64,000 bases of DNA from Chitinolyticbacter meiyuanensis (GTDB taxonomy: Bacteria > Pseudomonadota > Gammaproteobacteria > Burkholderiales > Chitinibacteraceae). How positions within the stretch are numbered: position 1 is the stretch's first letter; each line of letters starts with the position of its first letter. The DNA lies in assembly GCF_008033135.1 (NCBI RefSeq), contig NZ_CP041335.1, forward strand, positions 1,865,925-1,929,924. The letters are read 5' to 3'. Position numbers and translations under genes: made by a program. Positions 1-8,306 of this stretch are shown here, in pieces. The notes under the pieces were generated by a model. That model was given only the letters and a program-made list of their open reading frames with translations, did no database searches and was not told the origin of the DNA.

Positions 1-32
1 AGTCTGAATTCAGCGACATGGCCCTCGCCGAG

Positions 33-590
33 TCAGCAGGCGCGCCGGTAGTGCATCGCGACTGCGCCGTTGCGGAGCGGCGTCGCCGAGACCAGCTCAA
101 GTTGTCTTGTGCTGGGCAACCCGCTCTCGTACAGGGTCGGGCCGTGGCCGGCGATCCTGGGATGGACCAGTAACTGGTACTCGTCGATCAGATTCAGCCG
201 GTCTAGTTCGGTTGCGAGCTTGCCGCTACCAAGCAACACGCCGTCTGGCGTCGCGTCTTTGAGCTGCTGTACACCGATGCGCAGATCGCCGGCGATGTGA
301 TGGCTATTGGTCCATGGGAAGTCCGTTCGCGTCGAGGACACCACATACTTCGGCTTCGCCTCCAGCTTGGCCGCCCACTCGCGTATCGCCGGCGGCGCCC
401 CCACGTCGCCGCACGCGACCGACGGCCAGTAGCTCTCCATCATCTCGTAGGTAACGCGGCCCCACAGCATCGCGCCGCGCTCGTCCATGAGGCGCGTGAA
501 GAAGGCGTGTGTTTCGTCGTCGGCGATCCCCTCCTGGTGGTCGACGCAGCCGTCGAGGGTAATGTTGATACTAAAGGTCAAGAGTCCCAT
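33..590 (-). CDS. RibD C-terminal-like dihydrofolate reductase family protein
   Basis: A 185-residue protein that fits the RibD C-terminal/dihydrofolate reductase-like fold over its whole length. The N-terminus MGLLTFSINITLDGCVDHQ has the usual first strand and 'xSLDG'-type turn. LWGRVTYEMMESYWP and the C-terminal LLGSGKLATELDRLNLIDEY are typical of small YyaP/YwjB-like members. Family members are NADPH-dependent reductases of mostly unknown substrate; the deaminase half of true RibD is absent, so a role in riboflavin synthesis is not supported. It stands alone, divergent from the binding-protein gene at 728. No strong ribosome binding site precedes the ATG. The fold assignment is confident; the substrate is unknown. 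Confidence 0.8.
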   Translation of the reverse strand: MGLLTFSINITLDGCVDHQEGIADDETHAFFTRLMDERGAMLWGRVTYEMMESYWPSVACGDVGAPPAIREWAAKLEAKPKYVVSSTRTDFPWTNSHHIAGDLRIGVQQLKDATPDGVLLGSGKLATELDRLNLIDEYQLLVHPRIAGHGPTLYESGLPSTRQLELVSATPLRNGAVAMHYRRAC

Positions 591-727
591 GGTGTCTTTC
601 GTCCGAGATGCGCTATGAGGCGGCCGTCATCCCGCTCCGAGGGGACAGGTCCAATTTGCGAGGGGCTTACCGCAGACCTCTTCATTCCCGTGCGATGAGG
701 CTGCTAAGCTGAAACGGCGATTTACGA

Positions 728-1534
728 ATGGTGGCGAAAATGGCGAGATCCGAATGGCACACCGTGTTTGCATTGGGCTTGACGGTTGTATTGTCCCTGG
801 TTCGGGCCGAAGGAAGTCATGCCGCAGAAGTAGTCGATGACCGCACAATCGCCTATTTAGCCCAGGATATCGTGCCCTGCATCACCAGCTCCTCGCCGCC
901 GCGCGGGGCCTGCATCGACGCCGCCGCACTCTTGGCTGAGCAAACCGGATTACCGATTCGAGTAAAGATCCTGCCTCAGATAAGAGTGGTACGAGAAATA
1001 CGACTTGCGCAGCGTCAGATCACCATTGCAGTTCCGGAGACCATGATTTCAACCGGCAGCACTTCGGTGCGTGTCATTGCCAAGATTGGTCACCTGAGTA
1101 CCTATCTGTTACCTGGCCGCCACCTCGATCCCGCTCATATCGCCGAGTCAGCCGCCTGGAAAGGGAAAACGATTGCCGTGATCCGGGGAGGTTGCCCGGC
1201 ATTGTCAGGACCACTGAAAAACGCCCTCGCGATGCATGTTGCCGAAGCCAGCCAAGCGCTCAAAATGATCCAGCGGAAACGTGTAGATGGGCTGTGTATT
1301 AACGGCCAGGCACTTGCCAACGTGATACGTCGCCCCGGTTTTAGTTGGCAGGATTTCGGCCCCCCGGTTGTCGTTGAACAAAGGGAGCTTTGGTTGCTCG
1401 CCTCTTCCGGGATCACTCAGAATGTAGAAACACAATTGCATGACGCTTCGGCCAAACTGGTTGCGGATGGTGCGTTTCGTCGGTTACTCGCAAGCTATAT
1501 GCAGTCTATGCCGACACCGCTCCAGCTACGCTAG
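728..1534 (+). CDS. Orphan periplasmic solute-binding protein (family 3-like)
   Basis: A 268-residue exported protein. A positively charged start is followed by a hydrophobic stretch (about residues 12-32, ending near SHAAEV), typical of a signal peptide. The rest resembles periplasmic binding proteins of the amino-acid/family 3 type: YLAQDIVPC early, a hinge-like WKGKTIAVIRGG near residue 145, and a C-terminal LVADGAFRRLLASYMQS helix. No permease or ATPase gene lies nearby, so it may be a sensor or scavenging protein rather than a transporter component. A second in-frame ATG at 740 is an alternative start; neither has a clear Shine-Dalgarno. Similarity is by pattern only and the ligand is unknown. 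Confidence 0.6.
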   Translation: MVAKMARSEWHTVFALGLTVVLSLVRAEGSHAAEVVDDRTIAYLAQDIVPCITSSSPPRGACIDAAALLAEQTGLPIRVKILPQIRVVREIRLAQRQITIAVPETMISTGSTSVRVIAKIGHLSTYLLPGRHLDPAHIAESAAWKGKTIAVIRGGCPALSGPLKNALAMHVAEASQALKMIQRKRVDGLCINGQALANVIRRPGFSWQDFGPPVVVEQRELWLLASSGITQNVETQLHDASAKLVADGAFRRLLASYMQSMPTPLQLR

Positions 1535-1539
1535 TGGAT

Positions 1540-1677
1540 TCATCGCCAAAACAAATTGACTGTCAGCGCCGCGAGCCCCAAGACAGCCAAGAATACCAGC
1601 GCGGCCACGGCTGCAAGCCGCAGTGGGCGCAGGATTGGTTGGGCGCGGGCAAGCCGCTGGATGGCCTGCGCATCCAA
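1540..1677 (-). pseudogene. Possible remnant of a membrane-protein gene (C-terminal helix)
   Basis: A short frame that could begin at TTG 1677 and encodes 45 residues with one clear transmembrane helix (LAAVAALVFLAVLGLAALTV) and the tail NLFWR. Third codon positions are strongly G/C like the genuine genes around it, which suggests it once was, or is, coding. On the minus strand it lies just past a strong terminator, so read-through from the FG-GAP gene is unlikely. It may be the surviving 3' end of a gene truncated by rearrangement, or a small single-helix membrane protein. No start signal is visible. Low confidence. Confidence 0.25.
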
Positions 1678-1690
1678 CGTACACGGTCTG

Positions 1691-1723
1691 AAAAAAAGCC
1701 CCGCGATGTGCGGGGCTTTTATT
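1691..1723 (-). terminator. Rho-independent terminator
   Basis: A perfect GCCCCGC/GCGGGGC stem with a short loop. It has seven A residues on one side and TTTTATTT on the other, so it can act in both directions. It lies about 37 bases past the stop of the FG-GAP gene, which it most likely terminates (the minus-strand T run is the longer one). It would also stop transcription from the binding-protein gene at 728-1534. Confidence 0.85.
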
Positions 1724-1759
1724 TGTGCAGCACCGTTCAATACGGCGCATGGCAAGACA

Positions 1760-3607
1760 TTAACGTATGAATAGCCCGGCCAGCGGCACATCGCCATTCG
1801 TTCCCCATTGCACGACCAAATCTTCTTGGCCAGAGGAGTGGCGGATACGCCAAGTACCGTTGTTCGGATTCCAGATGGCGAGATCGGCCTTGCCATCCAC
1901 ATCGTATTGGCCCGGCACCGGAGCGCCACCGTATTGGCCTCCGAAGTACTCCTGCTTGATCGCGCCCGTGGTACTGAGTCGGATCAACCACAAGCCGGTG
2001 CTTGGTTGCCATACCGCCACATCGGTCTTGCCGTCGCCATCGTAATCGGCTGGCGCGAGGATGTCGGAACTGCTGCCCAGCATAAAGGTACTGCTGATGG
2101 ACGGGGTTCCGCTGCTGTTGCGGATCAGCCATTCGCCGGTACTGGGCCGCCATACCGCGTAGTCCGCCTTGCCGTCGCCATCGAAGTCGCCCATCACCGG
2201 CTTGTCGCCAGCGACACCCCAGTAAGGACCGGTCGTGCCACCGTCGCTGCTGCGAATATGGAACCACTGCCCGGTCGTAGAGCGCCATACCGCGTAATCC
2301 GCCTTGCCGTCGCCGTCGTAGTCGGCAGGAACCGGCAGGTCGCCTACTGCTTGAGATCCCCAGTTCCGACTCGCCGTCGTGCCGTTGCCGCTGTAGGTCA
2401 CGTACCAGTTGCCGTTGCTGGGGCGCCAGTAGGCAAGGTCGGCAATGCCATCGCCATCGAAATCAGCCGGTGCAGCAACGTCCCCTGCCTGCGTGGTCCA
2501 CGCCTGGGCGGTGTAGGGGCCGTAGCGCAGCAGTTGTCCGGTGGAAGGCCGCCAGACCGCGACGTCGGTCATGCGATCCCCGGTGGTATCGAACAGCGCG
2601 CCGCCGGGTTGCCGCGGCGTTCGGCTGACCCACATATTGGTTGCTTCCTGCCAGTAACCGGAATAGGCGCCTTGGGTCACCGTATAGAGATGATCGCGCC
2701 CGTTGTAGTAGCGGTATAACGGCGCCGTACCTGGCTTCGCGTAGTTGTAGGCATAGGCGACGATGCCTTCGTACCAATAGCTGCCCCGCCCGCCACCCAA
2801 CTCACTCCAGTCCGTAGTGTAGAAATGGTCGGTGCCGTTGTAGTAGCGGTGGATTGGCACCGTGCCCTGTTGGCTGGAGGTCCAGACATAGGCCTCCAGA
2901 CCTTCCAGTGAGTATGCGCCGGCACCGGCGCCCAAGTCGTCGAAACTGGCGGTATAGAAATGGTCACCGGAGCCGTAGTAGCGCAGCCACGGTTGCACAT
3001 TGGTGCCCAGCAGCGGCGAATTGAAGCGGATATCGCCAATCCGCAGGACCGTCGCACCATTATTGGCCGTGATCTTGAACCGGTATTTCACCGCGTACTT
3101 GGGAAATGGCACCTTGAATGAAATGGGCTGATTCAACGCCCAGGTGCTCTGGTTGCTGCGCTGGTCGAGCGTGATCCACTTGGTGCCGTCGAAGCCTTCA
3201 AGAGTCCAGTCCTTCGGCGACGCGGACAACGTGGGGGATGGGGTGATCTGGTATTCATCCACCAGCTCATAGGTGCTGAAGGAGAGGCCGAGGTAGCCGT
3301 TCTTGTCCCAAGTATCGACGTCTTGGCAATAGCTATTGTTATCGCACCATTTAAAGCGTTCTCCCGAGGCCTGCCAGTAGGTATTGCTGTTCTGATCGAA
3401 TGCCTTGCTGGCATCGGCGGTGGCAGGCGGTGCGAGGTTATGGGTGCAATTGCCTGGCCTGGGTGGGTTGCATGTATTGTTCGCTTGCGGCGAGAACCGC
3501 GCGGAAGAGGGGGTGCCGCCGGTGACCGCATAGCCGCCAAACGCTGATCCGGCGGCAAGTAAAGCCAGCGCGGCAAACACTTGCCGCGCCCCGATTGGGT
3601 TCCACAT
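1760..3607 (-). CDS. Secreted FG-GAP/VCBS repeat protein with DUF5648-like repeats
   Basis: A 615-residue exported protein. Residues 1-24 form a signal peptide. Residues about 60-200 resemble a discoidin/F5-8C-like carbohydrate-binding jelly roll (KAFDQNSNTYWQ, DWTLEGFDGTKW). Residues about 205-330 hold three copies of a RYYNGxDHFYT-type motif (at 209, 254 and 299), as in the DUF5648 family. From about 345 to the end there are roughly six repeats of about 47 residues with calcium-binding DxDGDGxxD loops (DFDGDGIAD, DYDGDGKAD, DFDGDGKAD, DYDGDGKTD), the first and last degenerate. Such architectures are extracellular, often glycan-binding; no catalytic domain is visible. GGAGG lies 10 bases before the ATG. 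A terminator follows. Confidence 0.85.
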   Translation of the reverse strand: MWNPIGARQVFAALALLAAGSAFGGYAVTGGTPSSARFSPQANNTCNPPRPGNCTHNLAPPATADASKAFDQNSNTYWQASGERFKWCDNNSYCQDVDTWDKNGYLGLSFSTYELVDEYQITPSPTLSASPKDWTLEGFDGTKWITLDQRSNQSTWALNQPISFKVPFPKYAVKYRFKITANNGATVLRIGDIRFNSPLLGTNVQPWLRYYGSGDHFYTASFDDLGAGAGAYSLEGLEAYVWTSSQQGTVPIHRYYNGTDHFYTTDWSELGGGRGSYWYEGIVAYAYNYAKPGTAPLYRYYNGRDHLYTVTQGAYSGYWQEATNMWVSRTPRQPGGALFDTTGDRMTDVAVWRPSTGQLLRYGPYTAQAWTTQAGDVAAPADFDGDGIADLAYWRPSNGNWYVTYSGNGTTASRNWGSQAVGDLPVPADYDGDGKADYAVWRSTTGQWFHIRSSDGGTTGPYWGVAGDKPVMGDFDGDGKADYAVWRPSTGEWLIRNSSGTPSISSTFMLGSSSDILAPADYDGDGKTDVAVWQPSTGLWLIRLSTTGAIKQEYFGGQYGGAPVPGQYDVDGKADLAIWNPNNGTWRIRHSSGQEDLVVQWGTNGDVPLAGLFIR

Positions 3608-4025
3608 TCTGATTCAGCCTCCATCCTTGTTTTGATTGCATACCGCTGCTCATGCCGGGCAGTGTCAGCGGCACTGTGCGCAACATTTAACTTACGTGAT
3701 CAATGACGATGTCATTGACGTCGGCGATGGTAACCCTGCCGGTCGCTGACGACAATCTGAGATAAGCAACTTGGGAGTGGTGGTGTGGCGGGCCGCACTC
3801 GGGTCGCGTGATGTCCGTAGAGGCGTGGGTGATGAAGAGATTGAAATGGCGCTTCGCTGCTGCTTATGGGCGGCTAATTGGCTGATCGGATCTTCGATTA
3901 TTTGGCAGCTGTTCGGGCCACGGTGGCCATTGCAATGCGTTTCCCCGGGCACGACATCCAACAGCGCGATACCAGTTTCTGCCAAATGCTGCTGAAGCTA
4001 GGCCCACGTCCGTTTTCGTGGGTTT
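3608..4025. other. Intergenic region, possible unannotated transcript
   Basis: About 420 bases without a convincing gene. It must hold the promoter of the FG-GAP gene on its left side, but I see no clear -35/-10 pair. Short frames on both strands (74-97 codons) have poor composition and no ribosome binding site. The right end carries a plus-strand terminator-like hairpin that no recognised plus-strand gene explains. Confidence 0.4.
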
Positions 4026-4027
4026 TT
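4003..4027 (+). terminator. Plus-strand terminator-like hairpin
   Basis: CCCACG (4003-4008) pairs with CGTGGG (4017-4022) across an 8-base loop, and five T residues follow at once. The polarity fits a plus-strand transcript ending here, yet no recognised plus-strand gene lies upstream after 1534. It sits directly beyond the 3' end of the minus-strand gene 4026-4460; in that direction the run after the stem is not T-rich. Confidence 0.55.
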
Positions 4028-4460
4028 AGCTACCCGCTTTCTTTAAGCCGTCCGCCCTGGATTTGACCCACGCATCTTTTGCACCGGTCGCTGCAGTTTG
4101 CAGTCGGCCCAGGTCACCTTGACGCTGTGTAATGTAGTGTTCGTGCTGCTTGTACGCCAAAGTACCTGGTGTGTGGCTTTTTTGATCAGCGCGCTTGGTT
4201 GCTAATTCTTTGGTTGTTGATGCAACGGCTTGTCGCAATGCCTGGGTCTGGCCCACCACATCGCCGCGCTTGGCGAAACCCGCCGCTGCCGCTTCGTGCC
4301 GTTTTGCAGAAGATGCTCGTTCGTGTGCGTAATTGCTTGTCGACTGCCTTGGCGCACGCGCTGCTACCGGTGGCATGGGACTCATCTGCGCTTCAAACTC
4401 TCGGCGAGCTTGATCGTGGTACTGGCGATAGCTCTTGGGTTTGGGATCGCTAGGGGGCAT
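4026..4460 (-). CDS. Hypothetical protein, hydrophilic, Ala/Gln/Lys-rich
   Basis: I do not recognise this protein. Starting at ATG 4460 (GAGAAG five to six bases upstream) gives 144 residues beginning MPPSDPKPKSYRQYHDQ; a longer frame to 4514 lacks a ribosome site. It has no signal peptide or membrane segment. It is strongly polar, with a predicted helical middle (HERASSAKRHEAAAAGFA) and C-terminal half (YITQRQGDLGRLQTAAT), perhaps coiled coil. It is isolated in a stretch less GC-rich than its surroundings, which may mean recent acquisition. The coding nature is likely but not certain. Confidence 0.5.
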   Translation of the reverse strand: MPPSDPKPKSYRQYHDQARREFEAQMSPMPPVAARAPRQSTSNYAHERASSAKRHEAAAAGFAKRGDVVGQTQALRQAVASTTKELATKRADQKSHTPGTLAYKQHEHYITQRQGDLGRLQTAATGAKDAWVKSRADGLKKAGS

Positions 4461-4894
4461 CCATCTTCTCGCTATACAAGATCGAATCATCACTCTGGTC
4501 TGCAGCTCGCGCACAAAGTCCAGCCAAGCGCTGCCTGCCGGGCAACGGTAGCACGGCTTATCTATTGTTGCCGTCCAGCACGCCTTACATGCAAAGCGAA
4601 AAACGAACGGCGATTCAGGTGATGCCTGACAGCTTGGTGTTCTAGATTATTTCCGGCTGTTTTATCTGGTTTTTTAGCAATGGCTCGTATTTGCCACGAG
4701 AAGTGATGTGTTTTCCGCACACCATTCCGGGCATTGCAAAAACACTGAATATTTCTTCTGTCGAAAGCTAAAAATTAAGTTTGTGTTATGCATTTGTTGT
4801 GCAGCTTTCAGTGATGCTATATCGAACTCAGCCATTTTCTGGGTGCGTTCTTCTCACCTTAGCGGAGCGGCCAGCCCAGACCATGGAGATGCTC
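4461..4894. other. AT-richer intergenic region upstream of the DUF1254 pair
   Basis: About 430 bases between the unknown minus-strand gene and the first DUF1254 gene. Composition falls clearly below the window average, notably around 4630-4800. The frame of the downstream gene stays open back to TTG 4781, but that part encodes no plausible signal peptide. It probably contains the promoters of both flanking genes; I could not pick a convincing -35/-10 pair. Confidence 0.4.
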
Positions 4895-6352
4895 ATGAAG
4901 TTCGCCCTCAAAACGACCGCCGCACTGTGCTTGCTGGCATTCACCCTGTCGCCACTGCAGGCCGCCCCGCCCGCGCCGGACAAAGCACTCACCCAGCCCG
5001 CAGACGGCATCACGATGCACGCCGGCTACGCCAAGGCAGTGGGCCGCATGGCATATCTGTGGGGCTGGCCGATGGTGAACATGATCAATCGGTACGAGCG
5101 CATCACCAAGGCACCACGACCAGGATTGCTGGGGGGCATCCTGCCCGCCGCGCCACGCGGGCAGCTCGGCATGCTGCACGACTACATCACACCGTCCGAG
5201 ACCTTCGTCACCTGCCCGAATCAGGATGTGGTCTACGGCCTGGGCTTCTTCTCGCTGGACGAGGAGCCGGTGATCATCCAGGTGCCGGACTTTGGCGAGC
5301 GTTTCTGGGTATACGCGCTCTACGACCAGCGCACCGACCAGTTCGGCCATCTGGGCAAGCCCTACGGCACCAAGCCCGGCTTCTATCTATTGGTCGGGCC
5401 CAACTGGAAAGGCGAGAAACCGGCCGGGGTCGAGGCCATCGTGCGTAGCCCCACCGCGCTTGCCAACGCCATTCCACGCATCTTCATGGACGATTCGATG
5501 GAGGATCGCGCCGCCATCCAGGGCAAGATCAACCAGGTCGTCGCTTATCCGCTCAAGGATTTCGACGGCAAGATGAAGACCATCGATTGGAAAAACACGC
5601 CCGACATCCCGGTCCCGGATGCCGACAGCGCCAGCGGCGGCGAGACCAAATGGGTGATCCCGGAGAAGTTCTTCGATCAATTCCCGCAGGTGCTGGCCAC
5701 GGTAGCGCCACAACCCGGCGAAGAGGCGCTGTATGCCCAGTTCCGTCAGCTGATGGACCTTGCAGCCAAAGACCCTGCCATCAAGCAGGCGCTGGTGGAG
5801 GTGGCCAAGGAGACCGAAGAGGAAGTGATCAAGCCGTTTTTCCAGTGGCAGCACAACGGCCGGCCCGCCGGCAATGGCTGGAATCGTTCCACCAACAACG
5901 CGCAGTTCGGCATCGACTACTTCAACCGGGCAGGCACGTCGAAATCGAACATGTTCGACAACCGACCGAACGAAACCCAGTACTTCTATACCGACTTCGA
6001 TGAGACGGGCGCACCGCTCAATGGCAGCAACAGCTACACCGTCACCTTCGCCGCCGGCCAGGAGCCGCCAGTACGCGGCTTCTGGTCGCTGACGCTGTAC
6101 AACAAGCTGCATCTGTTCAGCGCCAACGACCTCAAGCGCTACTCGCTCGGCACCAAGAACAAGAATCTGGTTCGCAACACCGATGGCTCGCTGACGCTCT
6201 ACGTCGGCCCTGCCTCGCCCGGCAAAGACCAGGAAACCAATTGGCTTCCATCCCCTAAGGAGCCGATCTCCCTCTACTTGCGTGCCTATTGGGGCAAGGA
6301 AGGGATTCTTGATGGCAGCTGGAAACCGCCGGTCATCAAGAAGGTGAATTGA
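4895..6352 (+). CDS. Exported DUF1254/DUF1214 domain protein (first of a tandem pair)
   Basis: A 485-residue exported protein. Start chosen at ATG 4895, giving [20 protein letters not shown], a good signal peptide ending near LQAAPP, with GGAG six bases upstream; ATGs at 4883 and 4889 are possible. The N-terminal half carries DUF1254 features ([37 protein letters not shown]). The C-terminal part carries DUF1214 features ([33 protein letters not shown]). The family is widespread in proteobacteria and largely uncharacterised. A second member follows after 84 bases, so the two are probably co-transcribed. Function unknown. Confidence 0.85.
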   Translation: MKFALKTTAALCLLAFTLSPLQAAPPAPDKALTQPADGITMHAGYAKAVGRMAYLWGWPMVNMINRYERITKAPRPGLLGGILPAAPRGQLGMLHDYITPSETFVTCPNQDVVYGLGFFSLDEEPVIIQVPDFGERFWVYALYDQRTDQFGHLGKPYGTKPGFYLLVGPNWKGEKPAGVEAIVRSPTALANAIPRIFMDDSMEDRAAIQGKINQVVAYPLKDFDGKMKTIDWKNTPDIPVPDADSASGGETKWVIPEKFFDQFPQVLATVAPQPGEEALYAQFRQLMDLAAKDPAIKQALVEVAKETEEEVIKPFFQWQHNGRPAGNGWNRSTNNAQFGIDYFNRAGTSKSNMFDNRPNETQYFYTDFDETGAPLNGSNSYTVTFAAGQEPPVRGFWSLTLYNKLHLFSANDLKRYSLGTKNKNLVRNTDGSLTLYVGPASPGKDQETNWLPSPKEPISLYLRAYWGKEGILDGSWKPPVIKKVN

Positions 6353-6436
6353 CCGACGTTCTCCGTTTTGTTCGATGCAAACCATCGTAACGCGGCGGCC
6401 AACTGGATTGGCCGCCTCAACCTTGGGAGTAGCAAC

Positions 6437-7921
6437 ATGCTGTCGATACGCAATCTGAGCCTGACCGCAACGGTGCTAAGCCTTGCCTTGAGCTTCCCTG
6501 CAGCCACCTGGGCGGAAGCCCCAGCCTCGCCGCTGGTCAAGCAGCTGAACAACGGCAACTGGCTCGATGCCAAGGAAGCCGAGAACCTGCGCGACGAGCT
6601 GTACTACCAGCGCGCCATCCACGCCTACATCACCATGCTGCCGTTGCTCAACACCATCGGCATGCGCGATGGCTCCGAAAAGGCCTTCGGAGCCGGCTAC
6701 AACATCCTGCCGATCTGGAAACAGCGCATGGATGCGCGCACCCAGGTGCCCACGCCCAACGCTGACGTCATCTACTCAATGAACTACCTGGACCTCAAGG
6801 AGACCGGCCCGTTGGTGGTGAAGGCGCCACCCGATGTGATCGGCATGTTCACCGACTTCTTCCAGCGCACCTTGACCGACGTCGGCGCCATCGGCCCCGA
6901 CCGTGCACGGGGTGGGCTCTACTTGCTGTTGCCGCCGGACTACAACGGCCCCGTGCCGGGTGGCTACTTCCCGGTCAAATCCTCCACCTACAACGTGTTC
7001 CTGTTCTTCCGCACCATCATGGGCAAGGGCGAGGGCAAGCCTGATCCGGCACCTGCCGTGAAGAACGCCGAGACCACACGCATCTATCCGCTGTACGCCG
7101 TGGAGAAGGAAGCCAAGCCGATGCAGTTCCCCGATGCCAGCGGCAAGCGCGTGGAGATGATGTACCCCACCGACAAGGCCTACTGGACCAAGCTAAAGGA
7201 ATTCGTCGACTACGAGCCGGTATCGGCCATCGACATGGAGCTGCGCGGTGTGCTGGCCTCCATCGGCATCATCAAGGGCAAGCCCTTTACGCCGACGGCG
7301 CGTCAGCAGGAGCTGCTGCAAAAGGCGGTGACCACCGCGCCGCGCATGATCATGGCAACGCGCCAGCTGGGCCGCGCCGATGGCCGCAATTTCTACTACA
7401 AGGATCGCCAGTACGAGAACGTCTGGGGCGGTGCCACTTCGGACTGGATGCAGGAAAGCTACCTGGATGTGGACCAGCGCGCCGGCTTCTTCCAGGTGGC
7501 CTACTCGTCGGCGCCGGCCATGGTCATGCACACCACGGGTGCCGGTTCGAAGTACCCCAACACCCTGCGGGACAAGGACGGCAACTTCCTCAATGGCTCG
7601 AACACCTACAAGCTGCGGTTGCCCCCGGACATCCCCGCCGGCCTGTTCTGGGCCGTGACGGCCTACAACGTGACCGATGGCACCATGCCGGAAACCAGCC
7701 AGCTGCTGCCCTCCACCAACGGCTACTACAACACGCCCAAACAGCCTGACGGCGCCATCGAAATCTGGTTCGGTCCACAAAAGCCCGATGGCATCGCGGA
7801 CAGTGCCTTCATCCAGACCATTCCTGGCCGCAACTTCCTTGCCACCGTACGGCTGTATGGCACCGGAGATGCATTCTACGACCAGACCTGGAAGCCGGAC
7901 GACCTGGTGAGGGTGAAGTAA
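6437..7921 (+). CDS. Exported DUF1254/DUF1214 domain protein (second of a tandem pair)
   Basis: A 494-residue exported protein starting at ATG 6437 after GGGAG; the signal peptide is MLSIRNLSLTATVLSLALS with cleavage near TWAEA. It has the DUF1254 region (VPTPNADVIYSMNYLDLKET, DFFQRTLTDVGAIGPDR) and the DUF1214 region (FWAVTAYNVTDGTMPETSQ, IEIWFGPQKPDG). It is related to, but clearly diverged from, the preceding gene, so the pair is probably an old duplication. No enzymatic residues can be named with confidence. No obvious T-rich terminator follows, only inverted repeats in the next intergenic region. Confidence 0.85.
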   Translation: MLSIRNLSLTATVLSLALSFPAATWAEAPASPLVKQLNNGNWLDAKEAENLRDELYYQRAIHAYITMLPLLNTIGMRDGSEKAFGAGYNILPIWKQRMDARTQVPTPNADVIYSMNYLDLKETGPLVVKAPPDVIGMFTDFFQRTLTDVGAIGPDRARGGLYLLLPPDYNGPVPGGYFPVKSSTYNVFLFFRTIMGKGEGKPDPAPAVKNAETTRIYPLYAVEKEAKPMQFPDASGKRVEMMYPTDKAYWTKLKEFVDYEPVSAIDMELRGVLASIGIIKGKPFTPTARQQELLQKAVTTAPRMIMATRQLGRADGRNFYYKDRQYENVWGGATSDWMQESYLDVDQRAGFFQVAYSSAPAMVMHTTGAGSKYPNTLRDKDGNFLNGSNTYKLRLPPDIPAGLFWAVTAYNVTDGTMPETSQLLPSTNGYYNTPKQPDGAIEIWFGPQKPDGIADSAFIQTIPGRNFLATVRLYGTGDAFYDQTWKPDDLVRVK

Positions 7922-8306
7922 TCGCGCTATCAAGCGGCCCTCACGGACACATTGGGGCGCCTTCACATCGCTCCAATGTGCACAGCGGGCCAGCCCCACT
8001 TGATCGACCGAACAGCAACGTTGCTGCTGGAGTACGGGCGGCCGTTTGTGGTCGAAAGCAGTGAGTTGCGATTGATTTCGATACTGCTGCTGAACATCTT
8101 GGCCCCATTGCCAGCCGGTGCGCCCCACGGACACTACTAGCCACGACGTGCAGCGCGTCTTGTGCCGCTTTTTTTAGCGCCCGTGGCTGGCGACGGGCAG
8201 GAAGGAGTCAGCCCGTCGCCAGACCACTACGGCGCTCAAGCGAAGCGCAGCACATTTCAGCACGGAGGTGGCGGCGGGGCCTCTCAGCCCACCGCCACGA
8301 CCGCCA
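7922..8306. other. Convergent intergenic region with inverted repeats
   Basis: About 385 bases between the convergent DUF1254 and pirin genes. No gene is supported. It holds two inverted repeats: CACATTGG/CCAATGTG arms at 7948-7955 and 7973-7980, and the strong 12-base-pair repeat at 8187-8222. Neither is followed by a proper T run. There is a run of seven T at about 8169-8175. Confidence 0.4.
8187..8222. repeat. Perfect 12-bp inverted repeat
   Basis: CTGGCGACGGGC (8187-8198) and GCCCGTCGCCAG (8211-8222) are exact reverse complements around a 12-base purine-rich loop containing GGAAGGAG. It lies between convergent genes, so a transcription-end role is possible, but there is no adjacent T run. 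It could be a genome-wide palindromic repeat or part of a structured RNA. Confidence 0.6.

Noticed and set aside
5387..6385. A 332-codon minus-strand frame opposite the first DUF1254 gene
   Set aside because: The plus strand holds conserved DUF1254/DUF1214 sequence. The antisense frame has no recognisable features.
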